Below are positions 1-10,768 of a stretch of DNA of 64,000 nt, in pieces. The DNA lies in contig NC_019695.1 in NCBI RefSeq assembly GCF_000317125.1, positions 2,096,336 to 2,160,335 of the forward strand, written 5' to 3'. Source of the stretch: Chroococcidiopsis thermalis PCC 7203 (GTDB lineage: Bacteria; Cyanobacteriota; Cyanobacteriia; Cyanobacteriales; Chroococcidiopsidaceae). The position numbers were made by a program, and so were the translations under genes. The notes beneath the pieces were generated by a model. It did not search any database. It was not told where the DNA came from and worked only from the letters and a program-made list of their open reading frames with translations. The number at the start of each line of letters is the position of its first letter. The stretch's first letter is position 1.

Positions 1-175
1 GCTCAGTCTCTATTGCCTTGACTTGAGTGCTGAGATTAACTTTAATTTCGTCTTTAGCATGATGTTCTAGCGCTTGATAGAAGAAATAGGACATACCGCC
101 CAATCCTACAAGAGCGCTACTTAACACGTAGAAAAATAATCTCGAACCGATAGACTTACGTATGGTCTTTTTCAT
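1..175 (-). CDS. N-terminus of a membrane sensor/chemoreceptor-like protein (partial)
   Basis: The reading frame opens with ATG at 175 and runs off the left edge, giving 58 residues that begin MKKTIRKSIGSRLFFYV. Basic residues are followed by a hydrophobic segment (about residues 12-32) and then a polar stretch with KDEIKVNLSTQVKAIE. This is the usual start of an inner-membrane sensor, such as a methyl-accepting chemotaxis protein or a histidine kinase with a periplasmic sensing domain. No catalytic or signalling domain is inside the window, so the family stays open. The gene points away from the NRPS region with about 215 bp between them. Confidence 0.55.
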   Translation of the reverse strand, partial: MKKTIRKSIGSRLFFYVLSSALVGLGGMSYFFYQALEHHAKDEIKVNLSTQVKAIETE

Positions 176-391
176 GATTTTTTTACAACACTACCCTTCT
201 TCAGCTCTTAAAACTGGGGTCTCCATATATGATTCCCTAGTAAAACTAAAAACTCACACCTGACATTGCAGTGTGAGTTATGAGTAGCCATTGTGAATAA
301 ACGTAAGTTACAAGTAGAGAGCCAGAGCAGCTCAAGAGCTCGAATTATAGAGACATCTAGTCACGAGCGATCGCATATCTTTTCAAGCTGT

Positions 392-3300
392 TCAAGCTGT
401 TCTCACCAACTCCGATCGCTGTAAATCGAGCTTTCTCTCTAGTATTTCCTTGGATATGAAGCGATCGGGGTTAAGATTCTCTATGGAAGCTGGGAGAAAA
501 CCACTACGTACTAAGAAAGAAAAGTAAGCTTTTAGAAGTTGACCGCCAACCGGGGGACAAACGATAGAAGTACCTAAAAGTCCATTGATTGTGTTTTGGC
601 AGTCATGCACCTGGGACGATAGCAAAGAGGTTTCTAAATAAGTCTGTTGTTTTTCAGACTTCTCAGTTAGAAGAGAGGATAAGGGACTCAAGGCATTTGT
701 TTGCGAAAGTTCTGGATCGAGCAGCTTTGATTGCCACATTTCATAAGGGATCTGCTGAATTGGGTAGCCGAGAATGTGCATCACACTCACTAACTGGCTC
801 AAATGTAAGGGGTGAGGATTGAGTAGATGAAAAGTTTTGCCTATAGATTCAGGTTGCCTGGACAAGTGAACGATAGCTTTACTTACATAGTCTACTGGAG
901 TCATGTTAATTTTACGCTCTAACAGTGGTGCTGCATTAAGCTGAATCATGCCTTTGATCAACCGGCACATTAAATCATTTGTTTGAGAAACACCTGTTTG
1001 GCTATGACCAGTTATCATGCCTGGTCTGTAAACACAGACGGGAATTCCTCTATCTCTTGCAGCCATGACTAACTTCTCTGCAACCCATTTACTTTGAGCA
1101 TACCCATTGAAAAAACCGTCGCTGTGAGCGAGATCCTCGTCTTCTCTAATTACCTCCTTGCCAAAGTATGAAGGTGACTGGAATACATCAAGGGTAGAAA
1201 TGTAATGGACAGGAGTAACTTTGACTTGACTAGCTAATCTTAATACTTCCTGAGTACCCAGCACATTAGCTGCTCTCAGTAATGCGTACGGATAGACTAA
1301 GTTAATTAACGCACCACTATGATAAATTAGATCGAGCTTACCAGCTAACTCGCAAAATTCTTGACAAGAAAGCCCCAAATATGGTTGCGATAAATCTCCC
1401 ACTACCGGAATAATTCTACAACTCCAGTCTTCATGCCAGAGACTATAACGCTCTAGATTGCTTTGAATCCGATATCTGCCTTCTTCAAAACTAGAAGCAC
1501 GAACTAAACAATAAATACTTGCTTTGGTTTTTGATAGTAACTCATTTAGCAAGAACGCTCCAATAAAACCAGTCGCTCCAGTTAAAAATATATGCTTCGG
1601 CTCTGCTATATTAGTACATGCAGTTGCTGAATAAATTGTGAGATCTAGAATAGTATCAACCTGTAAATCAGTCTCTACTGTATCATTTATACCAGCATTT
1701 AAATGCCTTACTAAATCAATTGCCTCAACTAATCCTGCTATAGTAGGTTTCTTGAATAGGTAAAATAAAGGTACATCTATCTGGAACATTTTTTTGATTT
1801 GAGAAAGTAACTGAGCTGTTAGTAGTGAATGTCCTCCTAATTCAAAGAAATTATCATATATACCTACTTGCTCAATCTCTAAAATCTGAGACCAAACTTC
1901 GGCTAATTGCTGCTCGATCGAGGTACTGGGTGACACATAAGTTTGAGTTAAAGCAGGTCTAGTATTTTTAGGTTCGGGTAGCGAACGCCGATCTACCTTA
2001 CCATTTGGTGTTAAGGGTAGGGCTTCCATCATCACGAATGCTGATGGAATCATATATTCAGGTAGTTTTTCTTTCAGAAATAGACGTAGCTGTATCGCTA
2101 AATCGTCTATTTTATCAGTCTTTAAAGGACTGTTGGTATACAAATTCCAGGGTTTTAGCTCAAATGTTGTTTCTGCGATCGGAAGAACTTTGCCTTCTTT
2201 TTCATTTGTATTAGTCGTATATCGCTGAAACACTACATCATAACAACCATCTGTTCCGCCATTATGCCAGTTAATTTGAATCTTGTATGGTAAGTTGTTA
2301 CTCAAATCCCACCAATCTTGCGGATGAACTCCTACCTCAGTTATTTGCTGCGTTGCTTGACATAGTTCTCTGACTGTTTTGGGTTTATCGGGACTTGTTA
2401 TGAGTTTGACGGCATTAAAATCTGAAGTAAGTCTCGCATTAGGAATATGGGCTATTTTGAGTACCTCAATTCTATCGTTTTGGAGAACGCTGTGAATTGT
2501 AGAAAGAGTCAAATTATCTTGCTGCCAATTCAAACAATAAGGCTCAATAGTTTGCTCGACTTCACCTCCTACATGAAGAATTACATCCGAGCGAAATCGG
2601 ATAAGCTCGTTTTGGTATCGCCCTTGCTTGATTTGATGCTCAACATAGCTAATTTGAGGAATATGGTGTTTGAGAGCAGTAAAGAAGTCTGGGTGAATCA
2701 CTAACTCTCTATCCAGAATAATACGATCTTTGATGCGTTGCTGAAGTTGAGAAGTCGTTAGCGAAGCAGGGGATTGACTGAGTTGGACTGAAGTATGAAA
2801 CGCTTCTAGTAAAGGTAAACTGCGTACATCACCAATAAAAACTTGACCTTTCGGGCTAACTAACTTGATGGCTTTCTCTAAAACCTTTACTAGATAATCC
2901 ACGGTGGGAAAGTATTGAATAACGGAATTGATAATTATAGTGTCAAACATTCCGTGTTCCAAACCTTCAAGCTCGTGAGCGGCTCTTTGCTCCAACACAA
3001 CGTGTGACCAATCCTCTCCACTATGCTGCAACTGTTGCTGGATACGATGAATAGCTTCGGCAGAGAGGTCTATCCCTAAATAATGAGAGCAATATGGAGC
3101 GATCTGGAATAATAATAGTCCCATCCCACAACCAATTTCCAAAACGCGCTGGGGGCGAAAAGAACGTATACGCTCTACTGTGTAGTTAACCCACTCACGT
3201 ACTTCTTCTGCTGGAATTGGTAGACCTGTGTAACTATCATTCCAGCCAACACTGTTAAATATTGGATTTTGACTTGTAATAGATTGACTGTTAATAGATT

Positions 3301-4771
3301 GACTGTAAGTAGAACTCCAAACTTGCTGCCATTGCAAGACTTGCTCAACATCAGTTTTACTACTTGATGTTGATACGTTCATTTCGGCTATGCGAGCTTT
3401 TTTGACAATATAGGCGACCAGCCGATTATTACCAGATGCATCTTCTTTCGCAATGACTGCGGCTTCTCTAACCTCTGAATGTTGGCTTAATGCTGCTTCA
3501 ACTGCACCCAGTTCAACGCGGTAGCCGCGAATCTTGACTTGGTGATCGATTCGACCGATAAACTCAATTGTGCCGTCTAGACAATAACGTGCTAAATCTC
3601 CAGTCTTATAGAGGCGCTCTTCTGGTCGATCGCTAAAGGAGATCTCGATGAATCTTTCACTGTTCAGTTCAGGGCGATTTAGATATCCTCGTGCTACTCC
3701 ATCACCACCAATGTAAATTTCTCCTGGCACACCCACAGGAACAGGTTTCAATACATCTTCCTTACGTCGCGATCGCTCTTCTAACAGATAAATTTGGGTA
3801 TTGGCGATGGGGTGTCCTATTGATATGGAGTCAGTTCCAGACTCTACCTGACATACTGCTGACCAAATTGTGGTTTCAGTAGGTCCGTACATATTCCAAA
3901 GCGAACCGCCTTTTTCTAAAAGTTGGTCAGCCAGAGGGCGAGTCATTGCTTCCCCACCACAAAGCATTTTTAACTGTTTATGCCCTTTCCAACCTGCATT
4001 AAGAAGGAGTTGCCAAGTAGCTGGTGTAGCTTGCAAGACAGTAATATCTGATTTAGCCAATATCGTCGATAGTTGCATTCCATCAGCGGCTACTTCTCGA
4101 CTAACTAATACAATTCGTGCGCCTACAATTAGCGGTAAATAAATCTCTAGGGCTGCGATGTCAAAAGAAATTGTTGTAATTGCTAAAAGCACATCATGGT
4201 GAGTTAGCCCTGGTTCCTCTCGCATAGAAATTAAGAAATTAACTACAGCGTGATGGACAATTTGCACGCCCTTTGGTTTACCAGTCGAACCGGAGGTGTA
4301 GATGGTATATGCTAAGTTCTCGGCATTAACTCCACTGTCAATATTCTCTTTGCTATGTTGAGCGATCGCCTGCCAGTCAGTACCTAGATTTACAATACGT
4401 GCTGAGTGCTGTGGCAATTTGTGCAGTTGGTTTTGCTCGGTTAGAAGTACTGACAACTGAGAGTCTTCTAGCATGAATGCTAGGCGTTCCTGTGGATAAC
4501 TTGGATCGAGAGGTACGTATGCTCCACCAGCTTTGAGAATGCCTAGAAGCCCCACAATCATCTCTAAAGAGCGCTCGACACAAATTCCTACTAAAACTTC
4601 TGGCTTAACTCCCAATGCCTGTAGGTAATGTGCTAGTTGATTTGCTCTTTCATTCAATTCTTGATAAGTCAGTTGTTGGTTTTCAAAAACAACTGCTACG
4701 GCATCAGGAGTTTTTAAGACTTGAAGCTCAACTAACTGATGAATGGAATTGATTTGAGTCTGATTCTGCAT
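392..4771 (-). CDS. One-module NRPS: adenylation (Gly-like) with inserted methyltransferase, PCP, thioester reductase
   Basis: About 1459 residues from ATG 4771; a TTG 15 codons upstream is the longer alternative, but the ATG has an AGGT-type site before it. The adenylation domain covers residues 10-450, with core motif YTSGSTGKPKG near 155 and YGPTETT near 305. My manual reading of the binding pocket is D-I-L-Q-L-G-M-I-W, very close to known glycine codes. A SAM-dependent methyltransferase (VLEIGCGMG, about 540) is inserted after the GYRVELG motif, the usual place for N-methyltransferases. A PCP follows (ELGGHSLL, about 975). The C-terminal reductase has an NADPH motif TGATGFIG near 1060 and the SDR pair YAQSK. 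There is no condensation domain. Known chemistry predicts activation of glycine, N-methylation, and reductive release as aldehyde or alcohol; the substrate is inferred. It lies 84 bp downstream of a histidine kinase on the same strand. Confidence 0.88.
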   Translation of the reverse strand: MQNQTQINSIHQLVELQVLKTPDAVAVVFENQQLTYQELNERANQLAHYLQALGVKPEVLVGICVERSLEMIVGLLGILKAGGAYVPLDPSYPQERLAFMLEDSQLSVLLTEQNQLHKLPQHSARIVNLGTDWQAIAQHSKENIDSGVNAENLAYTIYTSGSTGKPKGVQIVHHAVVNFLISMREEPGLTHHDVLLAITTISFDIAALEIYLPLIVGARIVLVSREVAADGMQLSTILAKSDITVLQATPATWQLLLNAGWKGHKQLKMLCGGEAMTRPLADQLLEKGGSLWNMYGPTETTIWSAVCQVESGTDSISIGHPIANTQIYLLEERSRRKEDVLKPVPVGVPGEIYIGGDGVARGYLNRPELNSERFIEISFSDRPEERLYKTGDLARYCLDGTIEFIGRIDHQVKIRGYRVELGAVEAALSQHSEVREAAVIAKEDASGNNRLVAYIVKKARIAEMNVSTSSSKTDVEQVLQWQQVWSSTYSQSINSQSITSQNPIFNSVGWNDSYTGLPIPAEEVREWVNYTVERIRSFRPQRVLEIGCGMGLLLFQIAPYCSHYLGIDLSAEAIHRIQQQLQHSGEDWSHVVLEQRAAHELEGLEHGMFDTIIINSVIQYFPTVDYLVKVLEKAIKLVSPKGQVFIGDVRSLPLLEAFHTSVQLSQSPASLTTSQLQQRIKDRIILDRELVIHPDFFTALKHHIPQISYVEHQIKQGRYQNELIRFRSDVILHVGGEVEQTIEPYCLNWQQDNLTLSTIHSVLQNDRIEVLKIAHIPNARLTSDFNAVKLITSPDKPKTVRELCQATQQITEVGVHPQDWWDLSNNLPYKIQINWHNGGTDGCYDVVFQRYTTNTNEKEGKVLPIAETTFELKPWNLYTNSPLKTDKIDDLAIQLRLFLKEKLPEYMIPSAFVMMEALPLTPNGKVDRRSLPEPKNTRPALTQTYVSPSTSIEQQLAEVWSQILEIEQVGIYDNFFELGGHSLLTAQLLSQIKKMFQIDVPLFYLFKKPTIAGLVEAIDLVRHLNAGINDTVETDLQVDTILDLTIYSATACTNIAEPKHIFLTGATGFIGAFLLNELLSKTKASIYCLVRASSFEEGRYRIQSNLERYSLWHEDWSCRIIPVVGDLSQPYLGLSCQEFCELAGKLDLIYHSGALINLVYPYALLRAANVLGTQEVLRLASQVKVTPVHYISTLDVFQSPSYFGKEVIREDEDLAHSDGFFNGYAQSKWVAEKLVMAARDRGIPVCVYRPGMITGHSQTGVSQTNDLMCRLIKGMIQLNAAPLLERKINMTPVDYVSKAIVHLSRQPESIGKTFHLLNPHPLHLSQLVSVMHILGYPIQQIPYEMWQSKLLDPELSQTNALSPLSSLLTEKSEKQQTYLETSLLSSQVHDCQNTINGLLGTSIVCPPVGGQLLKAYFSFLVRSGFLPASIENLNPDRFISKEILERKLDLQRSELVRTA

Positions 4772-4855
4772 TGATTTACCTACTACTTTAGATGGAAGGC
4801 TGAAGATAGATAACAATAAATTTGAGAATATTGAAAAAATCTAGGAGAACTACCT

Positions 4856-6682
4856 TTAAATAATGCCAGCTAGCGATAATTCTGAATTAAATACTTTATT
4901 TCCATTTGCCGAGCTGAATATAGGTTGCAACATCATTGTTTGCTTAATCGGAATTTGAATACAGAATGTGGCTCCGTGTCCTTGTTCGGAAAAACACTTT
5001 AAAACTCCTCCGTGCTTCTCAACAATTTGGTGACTGATAGAAAGACCCAAACCAGCGCCATTACCAGCAGTTTTCGTTGTAAAGAAAGGCTCGAATATGC
5101 GATCGCGAACTTCCTCGCTAATTCCAGCGCCATTATCTTGAATACGAATAACGACGTGGGGACTAGAGAAGGAGAAACTAGAATGAGCGGTAAATTTGTC
5201 TTCAAGCTGCCACATTCCTAAAGCTAAGGAACTTTCATTTTCGACTTCCATGACTTCTGTACGAATGGTAATGGTTCCAGCTTCGCTCTGATTTTCCACA
5301 GCATCGATTGCGTTAGCAAGAATACTCATAAATACTTGATTAATTTGACTAGAATAACAGTCAATCAAAGGCAATTTGCCATATTCTCTAACAATCCGAA
5401 TTCCAGAATGCTTGCTGATTGCTTTCAGGCGACTATCTAAAATCAGCAGAGTACTATCAATCCCTTCATTAATATCTATCGGCTTCATTTCTAACTCATC
5501 AGAGCGAGAGAAGTTACGCAGTGACAGAGCAATTTTACGAATGCGTCCTACATCTACTTTCATTGAATTCAGTGTTTTTGGTAAATCCTCTAAGAGAAAT
5601 TCTAAGTCAATGTTCGCCATCAATTCTTGAATTTGAACGCGATCGCTAGGATGATATTTTTGATAAAGTTCGATCAAATTTAATAAATTCTGAGCATAAT
5701 TACTTATGTAAGCGAGATTACCATGAATGAAGTTCACGGGACTGTCGATCTCATGAGCAATTCCTGCTACTAGCTGTCCCAAACTAGACATTTTCTCACT
5801 CTGAATTAGATGAGCTTGGGTATGTTGCAATTCATATAAAGCTTGCTGTAACTGTTGAGCTTGTGCTTGAGCAACAGTCGCAGAAATGCAACTTTGTTCG
5901 TAAAGGAGAGCCTTCTCAATTGCTACTGCTGCGTGGAAAGCAAACATCGTCAGAATTTTTAAGTCTTCAGAATTGTATGAGAGCGCGGTTCTCTCGCTCA
6001 GCTCATCTACTTCTTGGCTCCAAAAAAATATCACCCCATTCATTTGTTCTTTCGTCTTCAGTGGGACGCAAATTAAAGATTTGATCGGTCCTTGATACTC
6101 ACCAAATCTAGGATCGGCAGTAATATCATTGACAATCTCGCCTTTACCTGTGTCAGCAATCCGACCAATAAGTCCTCCACATAACTTCAAAGATTCTTGA
6201 GATGGAAAAGCTTGACCAACAGATGATAGAGATTCTAACTCTCCTGTTTTTTGATTCAGGAGTAAAATCGATCCGCCTGTAGCTTCAATTAGTTTCCCAA
6301 CACCCTCAATAACCAGTTGGGCAACTTCTTTTAATTCTAAGCTAGCAGTAATCTGAGTCGTAATATCGTGGAGCAAAGTCAGCTCTCGATATTTCTCTAA
6401 TAATTCGTTTGCCAGCGCCTTTTTCTCAAATTCCTGTTTTAGTAAGTAAGAAATCAGGTTAACAATAGCAATAGCTTTTTCACTACCAGCAATCCAGCCA
6501 ATAACACGGTCGGCAAATTCAATTGGATACCTATGTGTTGAGTTTTCACTACCTACTCCTACTATTCTTTTGCCATCAGCATCATGAATTTGAATGGCTG
6601 TACCTGTTTCCTGTTTTAAATACTCAAGCAGAGCAACTACTTCTTTTTTTGTTGCTATTTTTTTAAAGTTAACTGGAACCAT
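4856..6682 (-). CDS. GAF-domain sensor histidine kinase
   Basis: 608 residues. The first 110 residues form an input region without an obvious membrane segment. A GAF domain follows (about 115-265), then a coiled-coil linker rich in Gln (270-300), and a dimerization/phosphoacceptor segment with [12 protein letters not shown], so the phospho-His is present near 312. The HATPase part ends the protein, with an N box ([13 protein letters not shown]), IQDNGAGIS and [10 protein letters not shown]. The type is common in cyanobacteria and is probably cytoplasmic. No response regulator is adjacent. It is transcribed ahead of the A-MT-PCP-reductase gene with an 84 bp gap, so the two may share a transcript; a role in controlling that NRPS is inference from position alone. 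Confidence 0.85.
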   Translation of the reverse strand: MVPVNFKKIATKKEVVALLEYLKQETGTAIQIHDADGKRIVGVGSENSTHRYPIEFADRVIGWIAGSEKAIAIVNLISYLLKQEFEKKALANELLEKYRELTLLHDITTQITASLELKEVAQLVIEGVGKLIEATGGSILLLNQKTGELESLSSVGQAFPSQESLKLCGGLIGRIADTGKGEIVNDITADPRFGEYQGPIKSLICVPLKTKEQMNGVIFFWSQEVDELSERTALSYNSEDLKILTMFAFHAAVAIEKALLYEQSCISATVAQAQAQQLQQALYELQHTQAHLIQSEKMSSLGQLVAGIAHEIDSPVNFIHGNLAYISNYAQNLLNLIELYQKYHPSDRVQIQELMANIDLEFLLEDLPKTLNSMKVDVGRIRKIALSLRNFSRSDELEMKPIDINEGIDSTLLILDSRLKAISKHSGIRIVREYGKLPLIDCYSSQINQVFMSILANAIDAVENQSEAGTITIRTEVMEVENESSLALGMWQLEDKFTAHSSFSFSSPHVVIRIQDNGAGISEEVRDRIFEPFFTTKTAGNGAGLGLSISHQIVEKHGGVLKCFSEQGHGATFCIQIPIKQTMMLQPIFSSANGNKVFNSELSLAGII

Positions 6683-7487
6683 TGGCTTTTGTCTCTAGCG
6701 GTTTGTTTATTTATTTATCTTATGTTTTTAAGCTCAAACCACTGATGGTTTAGCAACTATTCGCTATCGGAGTTAGTAGATTACCAGAATTAAATCACTC
6801 GGTGTAGATGCGAATAATTCTGTTGGTTATTTTCACTATTTCACTAGCGATCGCTGAATGCCAACTACTTTATTAAAATTTTATTAAACAGAACTATTTG
6901 CTTGAAGATTGGCTTTTAAGCTATTGAATTAAGCAATTTTACAGTTGTTATTAATCAAAAGGTAGATAACATCTGTAGATTCCTTAAATTTACTGAAGCT
7001 CGGCGGTCACGCTTGAGGAGTACCACAGCTTTTAAGTGTAAATCTATACAGAAATTATTGAATAGATAACTAGTTCGATCGCTCTAGTATCCGAAATTGC
7101 CTAGTATGGGAGTAAGATTGGGCGCATATTTGCTCTAAATAGCGATCGCCATATTAGTTTGTGTAGCAGGTTGAGAAAAAAACCTAGAGAAAACACCGAT
7201 CCTATAATAAAAAATCTTACCAACTCTGCAATTAGTATAATAAACTGCGATTAAATACCGAATTTCTACTTAGCTTAGCTGAAAACATCAAAAGAAAAAC
7301 TCCATTGAGGTAGAGTGTCTCTCTAACTTTGAATTAAATTTTCAGGATGTTTACTATTACACTCTGAATCTAGTTTATGTCAAATTATATTGACTATGGA
7401 TATTCTAGAGCCACTTTACCCGTCTAACAGAATAGCTTAGTACGATTTATCGAGTTGAGATCGAATAGCTACATTTTATAGAAGATT
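6683..7487. other. 805 bp divergent intergenic region without a gene
   Basis: This AT-rich gap separates the histidine kinase (leftward) from the GGDEF/EAL gene (rightward), so it must carry both promoters. I see no convincing open reading frame, RNA gene or long repeat in it. It holds a few GCGATCGC sites and scattered TATAAT-like hexamers (for example near 7203) without a well-spaced -35 partner, so no promoter is called. Confidence 0.6.
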
Positions 7488-9902
7488 ATGGAGAAGTTAG
7501 AGTTAAATCAGTCTTTACCTGAAAATATAGATCCTAGCTGTCATTGCTCTCACACTAACTTTGACACTCAACTGAAACTGCCGTCTCATCCAACTAGTAC
7601 TGCGAATATATCGCGGAAATTCACAGCCTTGCAAGTTACAATCGCACTATTCCTGACGTGCAATTTTGTAACTTTTAGCTGCATATTTTACCTACTGCCA
7701 AATAGCCGCTATGGTGCTACCAGTCAAGCGATCGCAGTCAGCTTGTTATCTATTTTAGCTAGTATTGCAGTTTTACTTGCTTATTGGGCTTTCCAATCTC
7801 AACATACTGGGTTACCAGCAATTCAACAGGACGAGCAACAAGAAAAATTACAGGAGCGAAGCGTTTTCGATCTTATACCTCTACCAGCTTACTGGATTAA
7901 TTCGGAATTAAAGATTCTTGCGGTCAATCAACATCTGGTTCAAGCTCAAAACTTGCATACAGAAGAATTAATTGGGCAGCCTATTAGTTTTTATAATTCA
8001 AATTGTCATTTTCTTGAGTTTATTCAAGCTTTTTTTTCTCAACCAGAGCAAACCATTTATAAGGAACTAGAGATTCAAGCTGATAGCAGTACTCGTAACT
8101 TGCTAATAGTGGCGCAAAAAACTGCGCTAGAAAATACTGCAATTTTGATTGAAATCGAATTAACTGCTCGTCAGCAAAGAGAAATGTTATTGCGAGAGAG
8201 TGAAGAACGCTACATTCTGGCTTTGCAGGCTACTAATGATGGCATTTGGGATTGGAATTTAAAAACTAATGCGATTTACTTTTCTTCTCAATGGAAATCA
8301 ATGCTGGACTATTCAGACAATGAGATGAACTCTTTAGATGAATGGTTTTATCGCATTCATCCTGGAGATGTGGAACGCATCAAAATGGAAATGCTCAATC
8401 ATCTCTCTGAGCTAAATTCTAAGTTTGAGAGCGAATACCGGATTTTATGCAAGGGGAAAACTTATCGTTGGATGCTTAGCCGAGGAATTATTATCCGGGA
8501 TACATCAGGAGAAGCGTATCGCATAGTAGGAACGCAATCTGATATTACTAACCGCAAAGTTACAGAAGAACAGTTACTCCATGATGCCCTACATGATGCA
8601 TTAACTGGATTGCCTAACCGAGTTTTATTTATGGATCGGTTAAGTCATGCAATTTCTCTGGCAAAAAGGCGAAGAAATTATTTATTTGCCGTGCTTTTCT
8701 TTGACTTGGATCGCTTTAAGTTAATTAACGATAGTTTAGGTCATTCAGTAGGCGATCAACTACTCATTGCGATCGCCCGTCGTCTAGAAAAATATTTGCG
8801 AGTTGGCGATACTGTTGCTCGTTTAGGTGGCGATGAGTTTACGATTTTATTAGAAGATATTAAAGATGAAAATGTGGCTACTAATATTGCCAATCGGCTA
8901 CAAGAAGAATTAACGCGCTCTTTCAATCTCAGTGGTAACGAGGTTTTTACGAGTGCTAGTATCGGGATTACTCTCAGTAGTTTTAATTACGAACGCCCAG
9001 AAGATTTACTTCGCGACGCAGATATAGCCATGTATCGCGCTAAAGCTACAGGTAAAGCTCGCTACGAAGTATTTAATACCACTATGCACACGCGAGCCGC
9101 TGCACTTTTACAATTAGAAACTGACTTGCGACGTGGACTAGAACGACGAGAATTTCAATTATATTATCAGCCAATTGTTTCGCTTAAAACAAGTGCGATT
9201 ACAGGTTTTGAAGCACTTATTCGCTGGCAACACCCACAGAGAGGTTTAGTTTCACCAGCCGAATTTATTCCAGTAGCAGAGGAAACAGGTTTGATCGTTC
9301 CGATTGGCTGGTGGGTATTACGAGAAGCGTGCCGTCAGTTGAGTGCTTGGAAAATACAATTTCCTGAATATCAATCGTTAGTCATGAGCATCAATCTTTC
9401 TGCCAAGCAGTTTACTCAAACTAATTTAGTAGAAGAAATTACTGAAATTCTGCGGGAAACAAACGTACCTGCCCAAAGTTTAAAGCTGGAAATTACAGAA
9501 AGCGTAATTATGGATAATGCTGAAATAGCAACCACAATGCTGTTTCAGTTACAATCTCTAGGAATTCAGCTCTCAATTGATGACTTTGGTACGGGTTATT
9601 CGTCGTTAGCATATTTATATCGCTTTCCGACACATACTTTGAAAATCGATCGCTCTTTTATTAATAAGATTGATATCGACAGCGAACAATTTGAGATTGT
9701 ACGTACTATTGTCACTCTTGCAGCTAATTTGGGTATGGATGTGGTAGCTGAGGGAGTAGAAACATTAAAACATTTAGCTCAACTCAAAGCACTTAATTGC
9801 GGTAGCGGACAAGGATATCTCTTCTCAAAACCAGTTGATAGCCAAATGGCAGCAAAATTGTTACAAGAGCAGAATATAGTTGTAGATACCCTACCAATAT
9901 GA
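7488..9902 (+). CDS. Membrane PAS-GGDEF-EAL cyclic-di-GMP signalling protein
   Basis: 804 residues. Two hydrophobic segments (about 46-70 and 78-104) anchor it in the membrane. Two PAS-like regions follow (about 125-230 and 235-355, the second ending in GTQSDITNRK). The GGDEF domain (about 365-530) keeps the active-site sequence RLGGDEF, and the EAL domain (about 545-795) keeps FEALIRW and DDFGTGYSSL. Both catalytic signatures are intact, so either synthesis or hydrolysis of c-di-GMP is possible; which one dominates cannot be read from sequence. Its stop codon overlaps the start of the PPTase gene by four bases (ATGA), implying translational coupling. Confidence 0.9.
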   Translation: MEKLELNQSLPENIDPSCHCSHTNFDTQLKLPSHPTSTANISRKFTALQVTIALFLTCNFVTFSCIFYLLPNSRYGATSQAIAVSLLSILASIAVLLAYWAFQSQHTGLPAIQQDEQQEKLQERSVFDLIPLPAYWINSELKILAVNQHLVQAQNLHTEELIGQPISFYNSNCHFLEFIQAFFSQPEQTIYKELEIQADSSTRNLLIVAQKTALENTAILIEIELTARQQREMLLRESEERYILALQATNDGIWDWNLKTNAIYFSSQWKSMLDYSDNEMNSLDEWFYRIHPGDVERIKMEMLNHLSELNSKFESEYRILCKGKTYRWMLSRGIIIRDTSGEAYRIVGTQSDITNRKVTEEQLLHDALHDALTGLPNRVLFMDRLSHAISLAKRRRNYLFAVLFFDLDRFKLINDSLGHSVGDQLLIAIARRLEKYLRVGDTVARLGGDEFTILLEDIKDENVATNIANRLQEELTRSFNLSGNEVFTSASIGITLSSFNYERPEDLLRDADIAMYRAKATGKARYEVFNTTMHTRAAALLQLETDLRRGLERREFQLYYQPIVSLKTSAITGFEALIRWQHPQRGLVSPAEFIPVAEETGLIVPIGWWVLREACRQLSAWKIQFPEYQSLVMSINLSAKQFTQTNLVEEITEILRETNVPAQSLKLEITESVIMDNAEIATTMLFQLQSLGIQLSIDDFGTGYSSLAYLYRFPTHTLKIDRSFINKIDIDSEQFEIVRTIVTLAANLGMDVVAEGVETLKHLAQLKALNCGSGQGYLFSKPVDSQMAAKLLQEQNIVVDTLPI

Positions 9903-10708
9903 TTGCGAATTCTGAAAGCTTAGTACTGCCACAACACGAGATTCACATTTGGCGTGCTAGCCTCAGCCAAAATTCAGCATATTTGCCACAATTAGTTAAA
10001 ACCTTATCTGTTGATGAATTAGATCGAGCAAATCGCTTTCATTTTGAAGCAGATAGAAACCGTTTTATTATCGGTCGCGGTATCCTCAGAAGCATTCTCA
10101 GTTACTATTTAGATATCGAACCTCACCAATTACAGTTTTGTTACGGCAGTCATGGTAAACCAGCACTGAAGACGTGCGACTTGCTGCATTTTAATTTATC
10201 TCATTCCCAAGACTTAGCTTTGTATGCTTTTACTTGCGATCGCCAAATTGGAATTGACATAGAATACGTTCGTCACATACCTGAATTAGAGCAAATCGTT
10301 GCTCAATTCTTTTCAACCAGAGAACGCACGACTTTTCTCGCGCTTCCTTCCAGCCAGCAGCCAGCAGCCTTTTTCCACGGTTGGACTTGCAAAGAAGCTA
10401 TCCTCAAAGCACTTGGAGATGGATTAGCACTTCCTTTAAACCAATTTGATGTTTCACTACTACCAGATCGACCTGCCCAACTACTCAGTATAAATGGCGA
10501 TCGCGCTGCGGCAGAGCGATGGTTGCTTCGGTCGTTTATCCCAGCTGTCAACTATGTTGCAGCTATGGCAATCGAGGGACATGACTGGAAGGTGAAATGC
10601 TGCCAGTGGCAAGGATTGCAGGTTAAAGACAGTGATGTCGTGCTGTCTGTTTGTGAGGATGTAAGCTTTGACTGGCATCGTCCAGTTTATGGAGACAGCC
10701 AGTCGTAG
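9899..10708 (+). CDS. 4'-phosphopantetheinyl transferase (Sfp/HetI type)
   Basis: 269 residues, close to the usual Sfp length. It has the two family signatures: IGIDIEYVR (Mg and CoA binding) near residue 120 and WTCKEAILKALGDG near 162. Enzymes of this class attach the phosphopantetheine arm of coenzyme A to the conserved serine of carrier domains and commonly act on NRPS and PKS PCP/ACP domains. In this window it is the natural candidate to activate the four NRPS proteins. Its ATG overlaps the GGDEF/EAL stop by four bases, so it is probably co-translated with a c-di-GMP enzyme. Confidence 0.93.
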   Translation: MIANSESLVLPQHEIHIWRASLSQNSAYLPQLVKTLSVDELDRANRFHFEADRNRFIIGRGILRSILSYYLDIEPHQLQFCYGSHGKPALKTCDLLHFNLSHSQDLALYAFTCDRQIGIDIEYVRHIPELEQIVAQFFSTRERTTFLALPSSQQPAAFFHGWTCKEAILKALGDGLALPLNQFDVSLLPDRPAQLLSINGDRAAAERWLLRSFIPAVNYVAAMAIEGHDWKVKCCQWQGLQVKDSDVVLSVCEDVSFDWHRPVYGDSQS

Positions 10709-10768
10709 AATTCTCAGATTCTTGCTGTTAATTCTCAAATAGATTGAGGCGATCGCCCTAAATATGCA

